Shown here: positions 45,474 through 56,308 of the stretch, one piece after another
Numbering within the stretch: position 1 is the first letter of the stretch
Layout: the number at the start of each line of letters is the position of its first letter
Assembly (NCBI GenBank): GCA_028456385.1
Contig: JALNQF010000002.1
Span: 434,001 to 498,000 of the forward strand
Length of the DNA: 64,000 bases
Direction of reading: 5' to 3'
Source: Ophiosphaerella korrae
Taxonomy: Eukaryota; Ascomycota; Dothideomycetes; Pleosporales; Phaeosphaeriaceae
Notes under the pieces: generated by a model
What the model saw: only the letters and a program-made list of their open reading frames with translations
Databases searched by the model: none
What the model was told of the DNA's origin: nothing
Program-made: the position numbers and the translations under genes

Positions 45474-46327
45474 GGTGGACGGTCGTCTACATTGAGTGCG
45501 CTACGGGCGCTGAGGATGTTGTTGATCATCTTATCGATAGTTGGACGCGTCGGTAGTGCCCAGAAGCGAGCTGCGAGGTTGCCCTTCAGGGAAGAGAACA
45601 CGTGACACCAGCATCACAAGCTGGGCGCGACACAACGCGAAAGATACCTAGGTTGGGTGTGGCTGCATGTCTGCGTAAAACCCGGGGTATTCTGCATTGA
45701 TGTAGACGCATGTAAGCGTTTTACTCAGCATGTGCAGTGGCTCTTCACACCCGGCTTCAAGATGTGCACCTTGTTGCTGGAACAATAATAGCAAACAGTG
45801 GTCCGGCCACGTGGAGCTCAGCATCAGTGCTGATGATTACCTAAAAGCGCTCTTGGGCCGTCGGCATACTCAAATTAGACAGGGAAGGCGAAGGACATAC
45901 GGGCGTGGGGTGTCGAACAGCTCGGCGTTTTGATCGCTAATTCATCCGGCAGAAGATATCGGCGGGGCATCGCCCGGCTTCTCGCGACACTGACCATCTT
46001 CAACGTCACCACTTGTTCCACAACTACACCACTGCTTTGTTCGACTAACACTCCCTGTACTTCGTCGAGCCCTGACACACAACTGGCTAACTCCTTGAGT
46101 GTGGAGCGAGCCCTAATCTCCACAGAAACTACCTAACAACCGGACTGTCGCAAGCGCGCCGGCTCGCATTTACGGTCCCTAACACAGCGACGGCCGCACT
46201 GGCGAAATTGCCCCTCAAGCAAAATTGCCCCTCAAGCAAGTCTCCTAGTCACCTCACACCTTCGCCGGAATCAAACAATCATTCATCGCTTCTTGCCGAC
46301 TAAGATTCAGATTCACGCCTGTTGTCC
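45474..46327. promoter_or_regulatory. Divergent promoter between CHL4 and CYS-3, with a 17-bp direct repeat
   Basis: About 850 bp. A perfect tandem duplication AAATTGCCCCTCAAGCA stands at 46205-46221 and 46222-46238, about 90 bp before the CYS-3 start. Short open frames here carry no motif. Confidence 0.45.
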
Positions 46328-47512
46328 ATGTCGGCATATAAGGGCCAGCGGGGTCCCAATGTGTCCCAGTACATTGCGAACCTAAACCAGCCATCACCAC
46401 CGCAAGGATTCCTCGACGAACCACTGCCTTTGGAGGAGGACTTTTCTGCCTTCCTGAACACTGAATTTTTCGACGTCAACAGCAGTCCCGTTACTAGCTT
46501 CGACGCTCCTCTTGATCTCGACGTCGACGCCGCTGCTGAACAGTCACCTCACCCCAATCTCGGAGCCGAGTCGCGAAAACACAGCACCCACGCTAGTATA
46601 GATCCTACCATGGACTTTGACCTGAACAGTAAGTTTCTCCTCTCGTTCATCTACTTTGTGCGCCTGCCACTGCCACCTTTAGTCTGGCTGTTTTTGGTCG
46701 TATATTGTTTGCAGTTCATCATCCAATTGGCGATGAGTGCAGACGCAGGGCGGGGTTGCATGTGCCCTTTCTGCGTCCGTTACCCCCCACGCTTCGTATA
46801 TTAGCCACTCAGGCCGCAGCAAATCCTGCAGCCCTGCAGCTGAGCAAAGCGTTCCCCCCGAGCACGCAATTAGCCGTCCACCACCGAGAACTCCACAGAC
46901 GTCGTCGTGCCTCAAGTCCTCTCGCAAACCACTACGTTCTGCACAGACATGTCTGACTTTGATCTATTCACAGGCGACTTCCAGTTCACCGACTTCAACA
47001 ACTTTGGTGCCAATTCTCTTCTCGATCCTTCGATATCGGGTCTACCACATCAACAGCCAAAGCAAAATCACTACTCGTTGCCGCCTAACTATGCGAGTCC
47101 TGCTTCTGCGGTATCTCCTGTCACAACAGGCTTCAACCAAGCTAGCAAGAAGCGTAAACTTGATCTAGCCACGCCCGCCGCACACCAACCTTTTGATGAG
47201 TCTGTTCGCGTTGCTGCAGAGGAGGACAAGCGTCGCCGCAACACCGCCGCAAGTGCACGTTTCCGTGTGAAGAAGAAGCAGCGCGAACAAGCGCTTGAGT
47301 TAACCGCCAAGGAAATGCAAGACAAAGCAACGAGGCTGGAACAAAAGGTCCAACAGCTTGAGACTGAGAACGCCTGGCTGAAGAGCCTCATCACGGAAAA
47401 GAGCGGGGGCAAGCACGCAACAACTGATCTCAAAGCCCTATTGAGCAAACACGAAGAGGCAGCCGGCCGAAGTAGTCCCACACACACAGACGGTGTCGGC
47501 ACTAAGGCATAG
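46328..47512 (+). CDS. cys-3: bZIP transcription factor CYS-3/MetR (sulfur regulator)
   Basis: The C-terminus has a bZIP domain: basic region EEDKRRRNTAASARFRVKKKQRE with the N-x2-A-A-x-A-R pattern (residues about 180-205), then a leucine zipper (ALELTAKEM...LEQKVQQLETENAWLKSLITEK). This wording is characteristic of CYS-3 of Neurospora and MetR of Aspergillus, which switch on sulfur assimilation in the nucleus. Exon 1 is 46328-46628 (MSAYKGQRGPNVSQYIANLN). The intron is unusually long. The acceptor at 46973 (CTGAC branch at 46953, CACAG) joins FDLN to DFQFTDFNNF and gives 279 residues. An earlier acceptor at 46946 would add nine residues (NMSDFDLFTG replacing S). An ATG at 46949 could start a shorter isoform that keeps the bZIP. 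Confidence 0.9.
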
Positions 47513-48210
47513 CGGCCAAAGGCGGCAGCCTAAATTCTTTCAAGCATTTGTTTTGTCTGGACTTGTTTTGTTGCTTTGCGAACTGTTGCGCGACCCAGTG
47601 CGCGCATTGAACCTCTTTCGTCGTTTTTTAAATGCGGAATAGAGGGCGCAAGGGTATGCATGGGCGGTTTAGTTGTGCGTAGTCGATAACCAGCATGATT
47701 ACGAGTTAGTAGGCCATCTGTTGATACAATGCATATATGTTCATGTTCTGAGACGTGCACACTGTATCCACGACGAATGAACTACAACAAGCATGGTTAT
47801 AGCTGTATTATAGTTATTCACTATTGCTTTAATACGGAGGAGGTAAATCTCAAGTCTATCTTTCGCCTATCCAAGAGAATATTCCTTGTGGTCGCTATAT
47901 GAAGTGCTGCAGCTTAGTATTTTATCTTCCGAGCACCATCGCAAAGCAGAAGCTCAATACGATAAAACATAAGTACTTCCAAATAAGTATGTGCACACCG
48001 AAATTTTTCGCACTCAAGGATAACCCACCAAAGCACGTTGGGAGAAGTAGGTATGCATTCCGAACTATCATCAAGAAAAATTAAAAATATCTCGCTTCAT
48101 GAACATCGACACGAACGCCTCTACAAGTGGGTAGATCCACCCATCCACACATCTCACCTTCTATCCAAAACCTGCTTCACGGTCCTATCTCTCGCCACTG
48201 GCGACACAGC
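47513..48210. other. Intergenic between convergent genes
   Basis: 3' flanks of CYS-3 (plus) and the dynein light chain gene (minus). No gene seen. Confidence 0.45.
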
Positions 48211-48817
48211 CTAGATGGCGATCCAGGTAATGGTGATGACGATGTCCATGCCCTTCTTCTCAGCTGCTTCCCACTTGTAGCTGTAGGTGCCGTCCTTCTC
48301 GTTGTTCCAGAAGGCGCCGACGGCACTGTGCATGCCGCGGCGGCCGTGCTTCTCTGGTTCTGAGGGCGAGCCAATGTGTTGGATGACGGTGCTATTGGCG
48401 ATGTATTTGTAGCCTGGTTGTGAAGCCTCGCCTTCGCCGGTGGAGGTCTTGTCAATTAGGGACTTGAGGATGGTTTGCTGCGGGAGATGTTAGTCTAGAA
48501 TCGGCGAGGGTGGGGGGTGTGAGGGTTGATAGCTTTGGGGAGGTCGCGTGCGTAGTGGTTTTGAGTCAGGGATGGGCCTACAATGATGGTTGTGTTCCAT
48601 TCAGCCACTTTGGAGTGGTCGTATGCCTCTGCTCCGCCCATGGCCGTCTCGCATGCCTGTTTAGCCTTGTTAGGTCAAGTCTCTAGCCTCAATACTCTTG
48701 ATGCATACCTTGCTAGCGATGAGCTCGAGCTCTGATGTGGGGAGTGGTGACTGTGGAGCCTGCCTGGGGTTAGCCTCTGCTCTCTTTCATGGTTTCAAGG
48801 GATTGACGTACTGCCAT
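48211..48817 (-). CDS. Tctex-type dynein light chain
   Basis: Four exons missed by simple frame calling: 48812-48817 (only ATG GCA), 48709-48759, 48582-48656 and 48211-48477. The introns are 52, 52 and 104 nt, all GT-AG and phase 0, giving 132 residues. The fold is Tctex1/DYNLT: an N-terminal helix (TSELELIASKACETAM), WNTTIIQTILKSLID, then strands YKYIANSTVIQHIG, SAVGAFWNNEKDGTYSYKWE and the final MDIVITITWIAI, which matches the conserved hydrophobic ending of the family. It dimerises on the dynein intermediate chain and links cargo to cytoplasmic dynein for nuclear and endosome movement in hyphae. It is divergent from VTC1 with 404 bp between starts. Confidence 0.9.
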
Positions 48818-49221
48818 TTTGTTTAATTGGTAGGGTTATGGGTTGGAAGGATATGTATGTATCTACAGCCGATCTAGTTGTAGAGACGTGGTTGGTGTTT
48901 ACCTCCGTCTCGGTTGTTTGGGACCGCTGAAAGCGCCGCGTGCACGATCCACCCGACATCCAAAGTGGAGTGCTGTCACGTGGGCCTGTGATTGGACGGC
49001 AGCGGCGAATGGCCAGGGTCAGGCTTGTGAACCGTGGGAGAAGAGCTTGGTTCCTTCATACCTCGCGGAACCTTGGTCCTTTTATCACTGACATCTCTCT
49101 CCTCGCCTGAAGCTGCATCAACCTCTTCTAGGGTTATTGATCGCTAATTGTCTGCCAAACCGCCCTCAATTCATCGTCAGAAGCTATTGTTCCTTGTGTC
49201 GCGGGGACCTGCACGACCGTC

Positions 49222-49673
49222 ATGTCTACCCAGCCTCTTCTTCAGACCGCGCCAGGTACGTCACACCGTGTTGCACACGCCTGGCCACGCCTCGTATATA
49301 CGCCACTGCCTAACACACATCCCTAGGCAAGCGCATTGCCCTTCCTACCCGCGTTGAGCCCAAAGTTTTCTTCGCAAACGAGCGTACATTTCTCTCATGG
49401 CTAAACTTCACCGTCATCCTCGGTGGTCTCGCAATCGGTCTCCTCAACTTTGGTGACAAGATCGGAAAGATTAGCGCTGGCTTGTTTACCCTCGTTGCCA
49501 TGATGGCTATGATCTATGCGCTGTTTACCTTCCATTGGCGCGCCAGGAGTATTCGCATGCGCGGACAGGGTGGCTTTGATGATAGGCTGGGTCCGACCAT
49601 CCTTACCATTGCTCTATTCGCCGCCGTCATTGTCAACTTCGTGCTGAGGCTCACCATGGGCCATGAAAAATAA
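49222..49673 (+). CDS. VTC1: Vacuolar transporter chaperone subunit Vtc1
   Basis: Two exons (49222-49255 and 49327-49673) with a 71-nt intron, giving 126 residues, close to the yeast protein. After [27 protein letters not shown], the VTC membrane-domain signature, there are three membrane segments at about 37-53, 62-80 and 101-119, separated by a basic loop ([10 protein letters not shown]). Vtc1 is the small membrane subunit of the vacuolar polyphosphate polymerase complex. It lacks the catalytic tunnel and SPX domains of Vtc2-4 but lines the polyphosphate channel. The Arg in the first segment region (NERTFLSW) is conserved. The protein ends in HEK. Confidence 0.95.
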
Positions 49674-50265
49674 GGGTTGTGGCAGGCAAATAGTTCTGGT
49701 GCCGTGGCGATGAGATTTGGATGGACATGGCTGTAAGAGAAGGTTGTTGGTTGCTCGGATGGGCCAATGGCAGACGCGTAGCCTCGGGAAAGAACAAGGG
49801 CAAGCCTAGTATCTTGGTGGGAATGCTTGGAAAAATGGTAGGCTCACGATGAAGGTGTGGAAGATCAGATGGGCACAAAAACTAGTTTTGCTGGGCACGA
49901 AGCTGGTTATACTCGGACCACTGGAGAAGGCGTGTATATTATAGTTTCAAGGGTTCAATCATTACGTATAGGTCAATCGATGCAAGGATCAATTATACCA
50001 AATTAGTGTCGTCAATTCAACTACCTTGTGACAAGGACCTGAGCTTTTCATATACACTCTAGGCATATGCATGATGTTCATGAGGGAGATGTTTGTCAGA
50101 CAAGAAATAGTAATGGGTCTATCAATGTACTATAATATGGACCAGCTACAATGTAATCTAATGCAAATACAATCCAAGTCCTAACGCCACGCTCACTCAA
50201 TCCAACGCAATTAGAAGAACACAAAGGGCCTTTTCCATCAAGCTGAACGCCAGCATATCCTAAGA
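49674..50265. other. Intergenic between convergent genes
   Basis: 3' flanks of VTC1 (plus) and the Sur7-family gene (minus). No gene seen. Confidence 0.45.
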
Positions 50266-51282
50266 TCACTGCCAAAAGCGCTTCTTCCTTGGGGCCTCCG
50301 TCTTCTGAGCACCTGCTGCTGGGCGAACGCCCGTCAGAGCGCCATCATACGCCTTCTCACTTCCCTTCTTACGACCAGTCTTGACGTCCCGTCGAGACGC
50401 ACAACAACAGCACAAGCCCATTTGAACCAGCCATGCAAAGATTGTAAAAGCACTTGCGATCCACATGAACACAAACATGGTGAGACCAATATCAGCGCCA
50501 ATATTCAGCTCAGCCACATCAGTGATAGTGTTGCGGAAGATGATGAACATGACCGTTGCGATGACGGATGCAACCGTGACAACTAATGCGTTGAGGAAGG
50601 CGAAGATGGCGACGGGAAATGCGAGCCAGCGTGTGAAGATGGAGGGAGGCATGACGAAAATCAGGATAAAGGACAGACATGTGCCAGTCAGGAAGAGTCC
50701 GAACATCCATTGCGAAACGAACTTAATAAGGTCGAGGATGTCGTTGATATCAGCAGGGAGATTGACTGCACGGTGTCGGTTAGATGATATAACATCGTAG
50801 TATGCTCAGATAGACCTACTGGACGCTCCAGCAAGCAGCTCATTGCGTATGATTTCGACTGGGTTGAACCAATATAAAGTCTGTGGTTCAGAGCAAAATG
50901 TAACACCCTCGCCCCGGTATCCTTCGCAAAATCCCCACAACCCAACTTGATAGAAATCATGCAATCCTAATGTCTGCGCAATCGTATTGATCAACGCAGC
51001 ATTTGGTACTGATGCCGGCACAACATTACTAAGATCCAGCCGAATAAAGTACCAGTTGTTGATAATGGAGCGGTTACTTGTGCCGGCAATTTGCACGAGT
51101 ATGAGAAAAATGAGTGCAATAAACAGGAATAAGGATGTTAATAAGGCCCAGATTTTACGTTTGCGTGTCGCACGCTTGATTTGGTGTTTGGAAAGTTCGG
51201 TAGCAGGGACATCAGTAGCATTATTCGAGGGGGGTGCTACGACGGTGCCGTCAGTGTGCCGGTGACGGTTGAAGAAGTGCAT
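50266..51282 (-). CDS. Sur7/PalI-family four-span membrane protein
   Basis: Two exons (50820-51282 and 50266-50765) with a 54-nt intron, giving 320 residues; ATG at 51282. Four membrane segments are seen at about 45-67 (IWALLTSLFLFIALIFLILV), 174-195, 203-230 and 252-280. The first extracellular loop carries the family's two-Cys motif (GFCEGYRGEGVTFC, Cys119 and Cys130). The cytosolic ends are basic, and the tail begins with CCCCASRRD, a likely palmitoylated patch. Sur7-family proteins sit in eisosomes (membrane compartments of Can1), while PalI relatives act in ambient-pH sensing. Length and loop fit the Sur7 branch better, but I cannot tell which paralogue this is. Confidence 0.85.
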
Positions 51283-54220
51283 GTTGTGCAACGAGTTCAA
51301 GATATGTTCTCAAGAAGCGAAATAAAAGAACAACAAGCAATGAACGAGAATATTAGATGAGAACGGCTAACATTGAGTCTTGAAGCCCAAATAGCGTGAT
51401 ATTTACCATACGCGCGGCTGCATGCGCTGAAGAGAGGTTTATGGATTTTTTGCCGATCACAAACCATGACGTCGGTCACATCTGCAGAGGCGCGGCATTG
51501 GCTTCAACGACGACACGCAAGCCGCTAGTGAATTAGCATTGCAGCGGCCTAAACTTACTGTATGGCAATTGGCCAAATACAGAAACATTGTGTCTTGTCG
51601 TTGCCCTTGCCAGGTCTTGACAAAAAACTGTCCTGACGCGTGGTTTCGAGGCTGATGATGACGACTCCAGAGCCCATTTGAATCGGCTGGTATCATACGA
51701 TGTGTAATACGAATGCATTGCCTGCTACTATTATTGATTGGATGATATTCGGGGCGTTCAGGATAAACATAGTAAACGCACCGTGAGCAAGATTTACGCA
51801 GAGATGTGATGAAAGCGCGGAGAGGCGGCGATCTGAGATCCGTGCCAAGCCCGGACCAGACTAACACAAATGAAGGACGTTCATGTTCAAGTGTTCCTCC
51901 ATCATCGAAGAGAGTGATCTCTTTCCTTATAAAATACATTTTATTATGGAAAACGTACGCCTTTAGCCAATTATCTCCTAATATGATACCAAACAGACCA
52001 AGAACGACTTTACACCAGCCCCTCTTCCTATCTCAGCCTTGTTCGACAGGGCCTCAAGTTCAGCCAATTCCATATCCTTCGTATCTTAAGTTGGAATTAA
52101 ACAGGGATCTTGGATACGCTTCAATCCAATCAAAATGATGTGATATGTAACATTGTTGTCTCTTGGTAGTGCAGACGCTTAACTTCATTTTCACTAAATA
52201 CACAACTGCATTAGCTCCACTACAAACCGAAGAACGCAATGATTCAGGTCTACGCTTTTCGGGAGAAAAGAGAATTGAGAACCATAATATACCAGGAGTG
52301 CTAAGACATAATAAGCACCAGCCACGGTGTAACATTCCTGCAACGCAGCCAACTCTCGTTGAAATGATACTGTGTTGATCTGTCGACAAGAGCCAACCTC
52401 TGGAGTTCACTATCAGGTTCTCCCAGCTCAATTTTCTGGAATTATTTCAACTATATTATCCATTCGTTTCCAATTCTGTTCGTGTGTCGCCATATTATGC
52501 AGTTCTTGAAGATGAGTTTCTTATCTTCCCTCTCATTCTACTGGAATGGCCCTTTTCTTATAAAATTATGTAGGCAGCCAGTCACTTCAGCAAACTTTAT
52601 CATTGTTTTATTAAACAATTTTCTGGTTTTTATTATTTATTATTTAGAAACGTTACTTGCTAAGTCCATAAACAATCTAAAATGCAGACTACAGATTCCT
52701 TCCAACCACATCGACGCCGCTCACTCCGAAATCTACGAGAATTCATTTCCTTACGATCTCCTATATCATTACTGTCGTCCCAAGGCTTGGTAATTTGCTT
52801 ATCATTGGGGCCTCACTGTGTGATTCCCAGGAAACTTTACAGGACACCCACCGGTCGCGGTACGAGGAAATCGTCGTTATAAGCTGAGTACGCCCAGCAT
52901 GGGGTAGAGAGTAAGGAGCACACGTTAGCCATAGCGTGTGCATACCTACTATACCTTTGGTCAACCAGTGTCTCGCACGTCCCTTGTCCTCCTTAGCGAA
53001 CAAGTGTTCAATATCATGAACACCAAAGAAAGAAGCACCAGCACCAAAACACGACCTAGGTGAACAATCGAACCCTGCTGCGTATCCCTGCCATAGTTAT
53101 TATAACACACACAGCATCTACTCAGCACCCATCGCACCCACCAAATTCAACCAACTTGCTTACACCAGTAACCATCACAATTGTTCACAATCCTCACTGA
53201 CCAACCTACCTCCGTATTTGTACAAATAAATAAAAAATTGCCTTCATACACGCAATTTCTCTTTGCCTACCTAAGTACGTGGTCCCCAGCGCAGGTATGA
53301 TTCACACACAAATCAGTATTCCTGCACGATGAGAACACAGGCTTGTCAAAAGAGATGGAAACGACGGGATTGCCAAACGGCAGTAGATGATAGCAGGGGG
53401 AATTATGCGACCTGCACCTGCTGGTATTAGTAACAGGGCATGTGAAGAACTGTTGAGCAAGGGGCTGCTTGGGCTGAAAGACCCCCGGTTTGCATAAAAT
53501 TGACTGAATGCGTGGGGATGCCACAAAGGCGAGAACCAAGCTGTCCAAGTGCCGCGTTACAAGAGCGACATAATACCTATGGACAGTGTAGATGATACAT
53601 CTGATGCCCTCTGCGCCACACTTGAAAACGTTGATGGAGCCGTCACAAGACCCACCACAACAACGATTCATATCATATCACCACACAAACATGTGTAACC
53701 AAGCTTGAATATATTTCTTTCCATTTCCCTACTATGTGCAATATATCCACAATCTCACCTACATACAACGCTCCTCCACCTACCTTCCTCACACACTATG
53801 GATCTTGTCGGATAGAATATAAATTAGACAATTAACGCCATTACCCTGTTCCGCCGACCGCTGTATTGGAGCCTTAAACAAAAAGACAATAAACATCTGA
53901 CCGGTCGGGCCCGATTGTAACAGATACGCTAGGAGACCGCGATGAGAGAAATGAGAAACGAAAATTCGCGTGTATCAGGACATCTACACGCTAGCTAGGC
54001 TGGAATGAGGTCTGATGCGCTGTCTATGCCGTTCGAAGGAAATCGTCATGCCTGCCGCAAAACGGGGGGCAGGGCTATGTATGTTGAGCTTTTGAGGTTG
54101 TCAATCAATAGGAGATGAAGCTCAGCCAGCGAGCAGGTGTGCGCGTGTTGATGGTTGTCGTCGAGATGTGTGTATTGATGGGGTCGCGAATGATGGCAGT
54201 AGAGGTACTAAATAATTAGA
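51283..54220. other. About 2.9 kb without a supported gene
   Basis: Contains the Sur7-family promoter and, at the right, a long 3' flank of the membrane-protein gene. A very AT-rich tract lies at 52560-52690. An ATG-started minus frame at 51457-51939 (160 codons) and another at 53267-53671 have no motif and Cys/Arg-rich random composition. The AT-rich part may be degenerate repeat. Confidence 0.4.
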
Positions 54221-56308
54221 CTATGCCTTGGAAACCATGTCCAACTTCGGACGAAGCTGAGACATCATGTCGTCCTTTGTGAAGACCGTTCCCTTGGGGA
54301 TTTTGCTGACGCGGTTGGCTCCGTTGGCAATAGCATGTCTACCAGCAGCAGACATACCGGAGCGGTTGGAGCGGATTGAGCCTGCATCAGATGCGTTCGA
54401 CCCAGGGTCGCGGAACCTTGGCGGTGGCGCAAAGTCAAGAGCGGTGAAAAGACCAGACTTGCGAAGCATGTGTGGGCTAGGCATCACAGCCAAGTCATCG
54501 TAGGAGCTTGCGAGGGGGGTGTGCGGTCGAACGGTTGGACTGAAAGGCCTGGGGCTACCCAAGGGGCTGTCCGGCCTCATGCCATTCTGTCTATCCCTGA
54601 AAGAAACTGGGGGCGCGAAGTCAAGCGCATTGAAGACCATGGCATCAGCAGACAGCTTGGCCGGAGTAGGGAGTGATGAAAGATTTGAAGGTGGTGGCAA
54701 AGGCTTCTTGGGCGCGGGTGCAGGTAGTCGTCCGCTCATGGATGACATATTACGAGGCGGGTATTGCGATGAGGCCATAGAACTGTTAGACATGTGGGGG
54801 TTACGAGGACCAGTCTGAGTATTGCTTCGGAAGCGGGGCGGTGCTCGCGGTGGAGGAGTCATCGCACGACGAGTAACAGGGGCAGCATATGGAGCATTCG
54901 GCTGGGCAGCAACAAAGCCTCTGGATCGTGTGTCAAAGACGGCGCCATCTTGGTGGTACTCCGAGCCATAGTCTTCGTAGTAATCAGTGTACGCATGCCC
55001 TCCGGCAGGTTCAGGCTTCGAGTCGTCAAAGTACTCCTTGTAAAAGGATCGAATACGCTCTGCGCGCAGCGCAGGATTCTCTTCCGGATCATCAGGAGGC
55101 AGAGGACGCAAGATGGATAGACGATTGCTGCCATGACCGAATTCATCAATCCCCAAGCCGTTGTTCTGTTTAGGCTGGGCGCGTTGGGTAGGGGGTGACA
55201 TGGGACCTTGTGCAGGAACCACGGTCTGGCTTTGGCGAGGTGATGGAGGAGTAATTTGGAAACCATCGCCATAGCTGGACGTACTGATGATGCTGCTAGT
55301 ATTGGCCTGCTGTTGAACAACAGCTTGTTGTGATTGAATTCGGGCAGGGTAAGAGGTGGCTTGTGGGGGAGATTTAGCTCCCTCGCGGTTAAGAGCCGCA
55401 GGCGCGGGCACAGCTATTATTGGCACGTCTGAAGGAGTGGAAGTTGTGGGTCCCATCTTAGAGTCGGGCAGTCCAGCGGCTGGCAAAGGCGGCGCATCAT
55501 TGTCGTAACGAGGGTTCAACGGACTCAACGGGCTCAATGCAATAGCCGGGTCTGGAAATTTTACATCCGGTGACCTTGAGCCGTCAGGGGATAATGACTC
55601 GCCGAGCATGGGCTGAGATGTCGACATTCTCTGAGCGTTTTTCAGGAGGCCATCACCCATCCTGTTCCTCTGTGTGCCGCCGCTGGATGTTGTGTACAAA
55701 GACTGGTTATCCTGTCCATAGGCGCGACTTTGACTCCGAATGCTTTGGTTGTCGTTCATGAAGGTTACTGGGCGGTATGGATCGTGCGGGTCATTGTGGG
55801 AACGAGAAAGAGAATGGAAAGACTCACGGGAGCCGTGCAGACCAACCGGGAGGATATATGGGCTTCCATGCTCTAGTGAGAGACCTCGGGTGTGGCCACC
55901 ATCTCGAATCTCCTTCTCGCTCATGACAGGGCCGCCGTTCTTTCCGGTCTTCTTTCCACCTCCCACTTCCATACCAAAGTCTAACGACTTATACTTGTCC
56001 TTCGCATCCTCTGCTGCTAGCCTCCTCTTATTCCTGCGGTGTAAAAAAATGAGAACGATGAAGAGGCCAACAACGGGTACTCTGGGTAAGATTAGCGCAT
56101 TCAGCGGATGGCAGACAGTGTCTTACATGGAGGCCAAGGCGATAGCAACGGTGGGGACCTGGGTGGGCTTGGTGCAGCCCGGGTCGCTGTCGTTGGTGCA
56201 GGTGGATCTGGCTACCAGGACGCGACTCGCCCTGTCCACCAGCGTATGTGTGGTTGAAGTGCTGGCGGCAATGCGGGCACTCCTCCGCACATGGTGTTGG
56301 TGATGCAT
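54221..56308 (-). CDS. Single-pass membrane protein with long proline/serine-rich cytosolic tail
   Basis: Two exons (56127-56308 and 54221-56081) with a 45-nt intron (GCTAAT branch) that splits the membrane segment, giving 680 residues. The short N-terminal part (about 50 residues) has two Cys (STCTNDSDPGC) and basic residues but no clear signal peptide. The membrane helix is at about 52-74 (VPTVAIALASIVPVVGLFIV), followed by HRRNKRR, which places the C-terminus in the cytosol. The tail is Pro/Ser/Gln-rich, with an acidic Tyr cluster (YTDYYEDYGSEY) near residue 395. Two copies of the motif ALDFAPP-(V/P)-x-FRD stand at about 544 and 607, and the end is KGTVFTKDDMMSQLRPKLDMV. The layout resembles fungal cell-surface sensors or polarity adaptors (Mid2/Axl2-like), but I recognise no family. 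Confidence 0.8.

Noticed and set aside
51457..51939. 160-codon minus-strand frame with ATG
   Set aside because: Composition is random (Cys/Arg/His-rich), no motif, in the promoter of the Sur7-family gene.
53267..53671. 134-codon minus-strand frame
   Set aside because: Lies in the long 3' flank, Cys-rich reading without pattern, no signal peptide.
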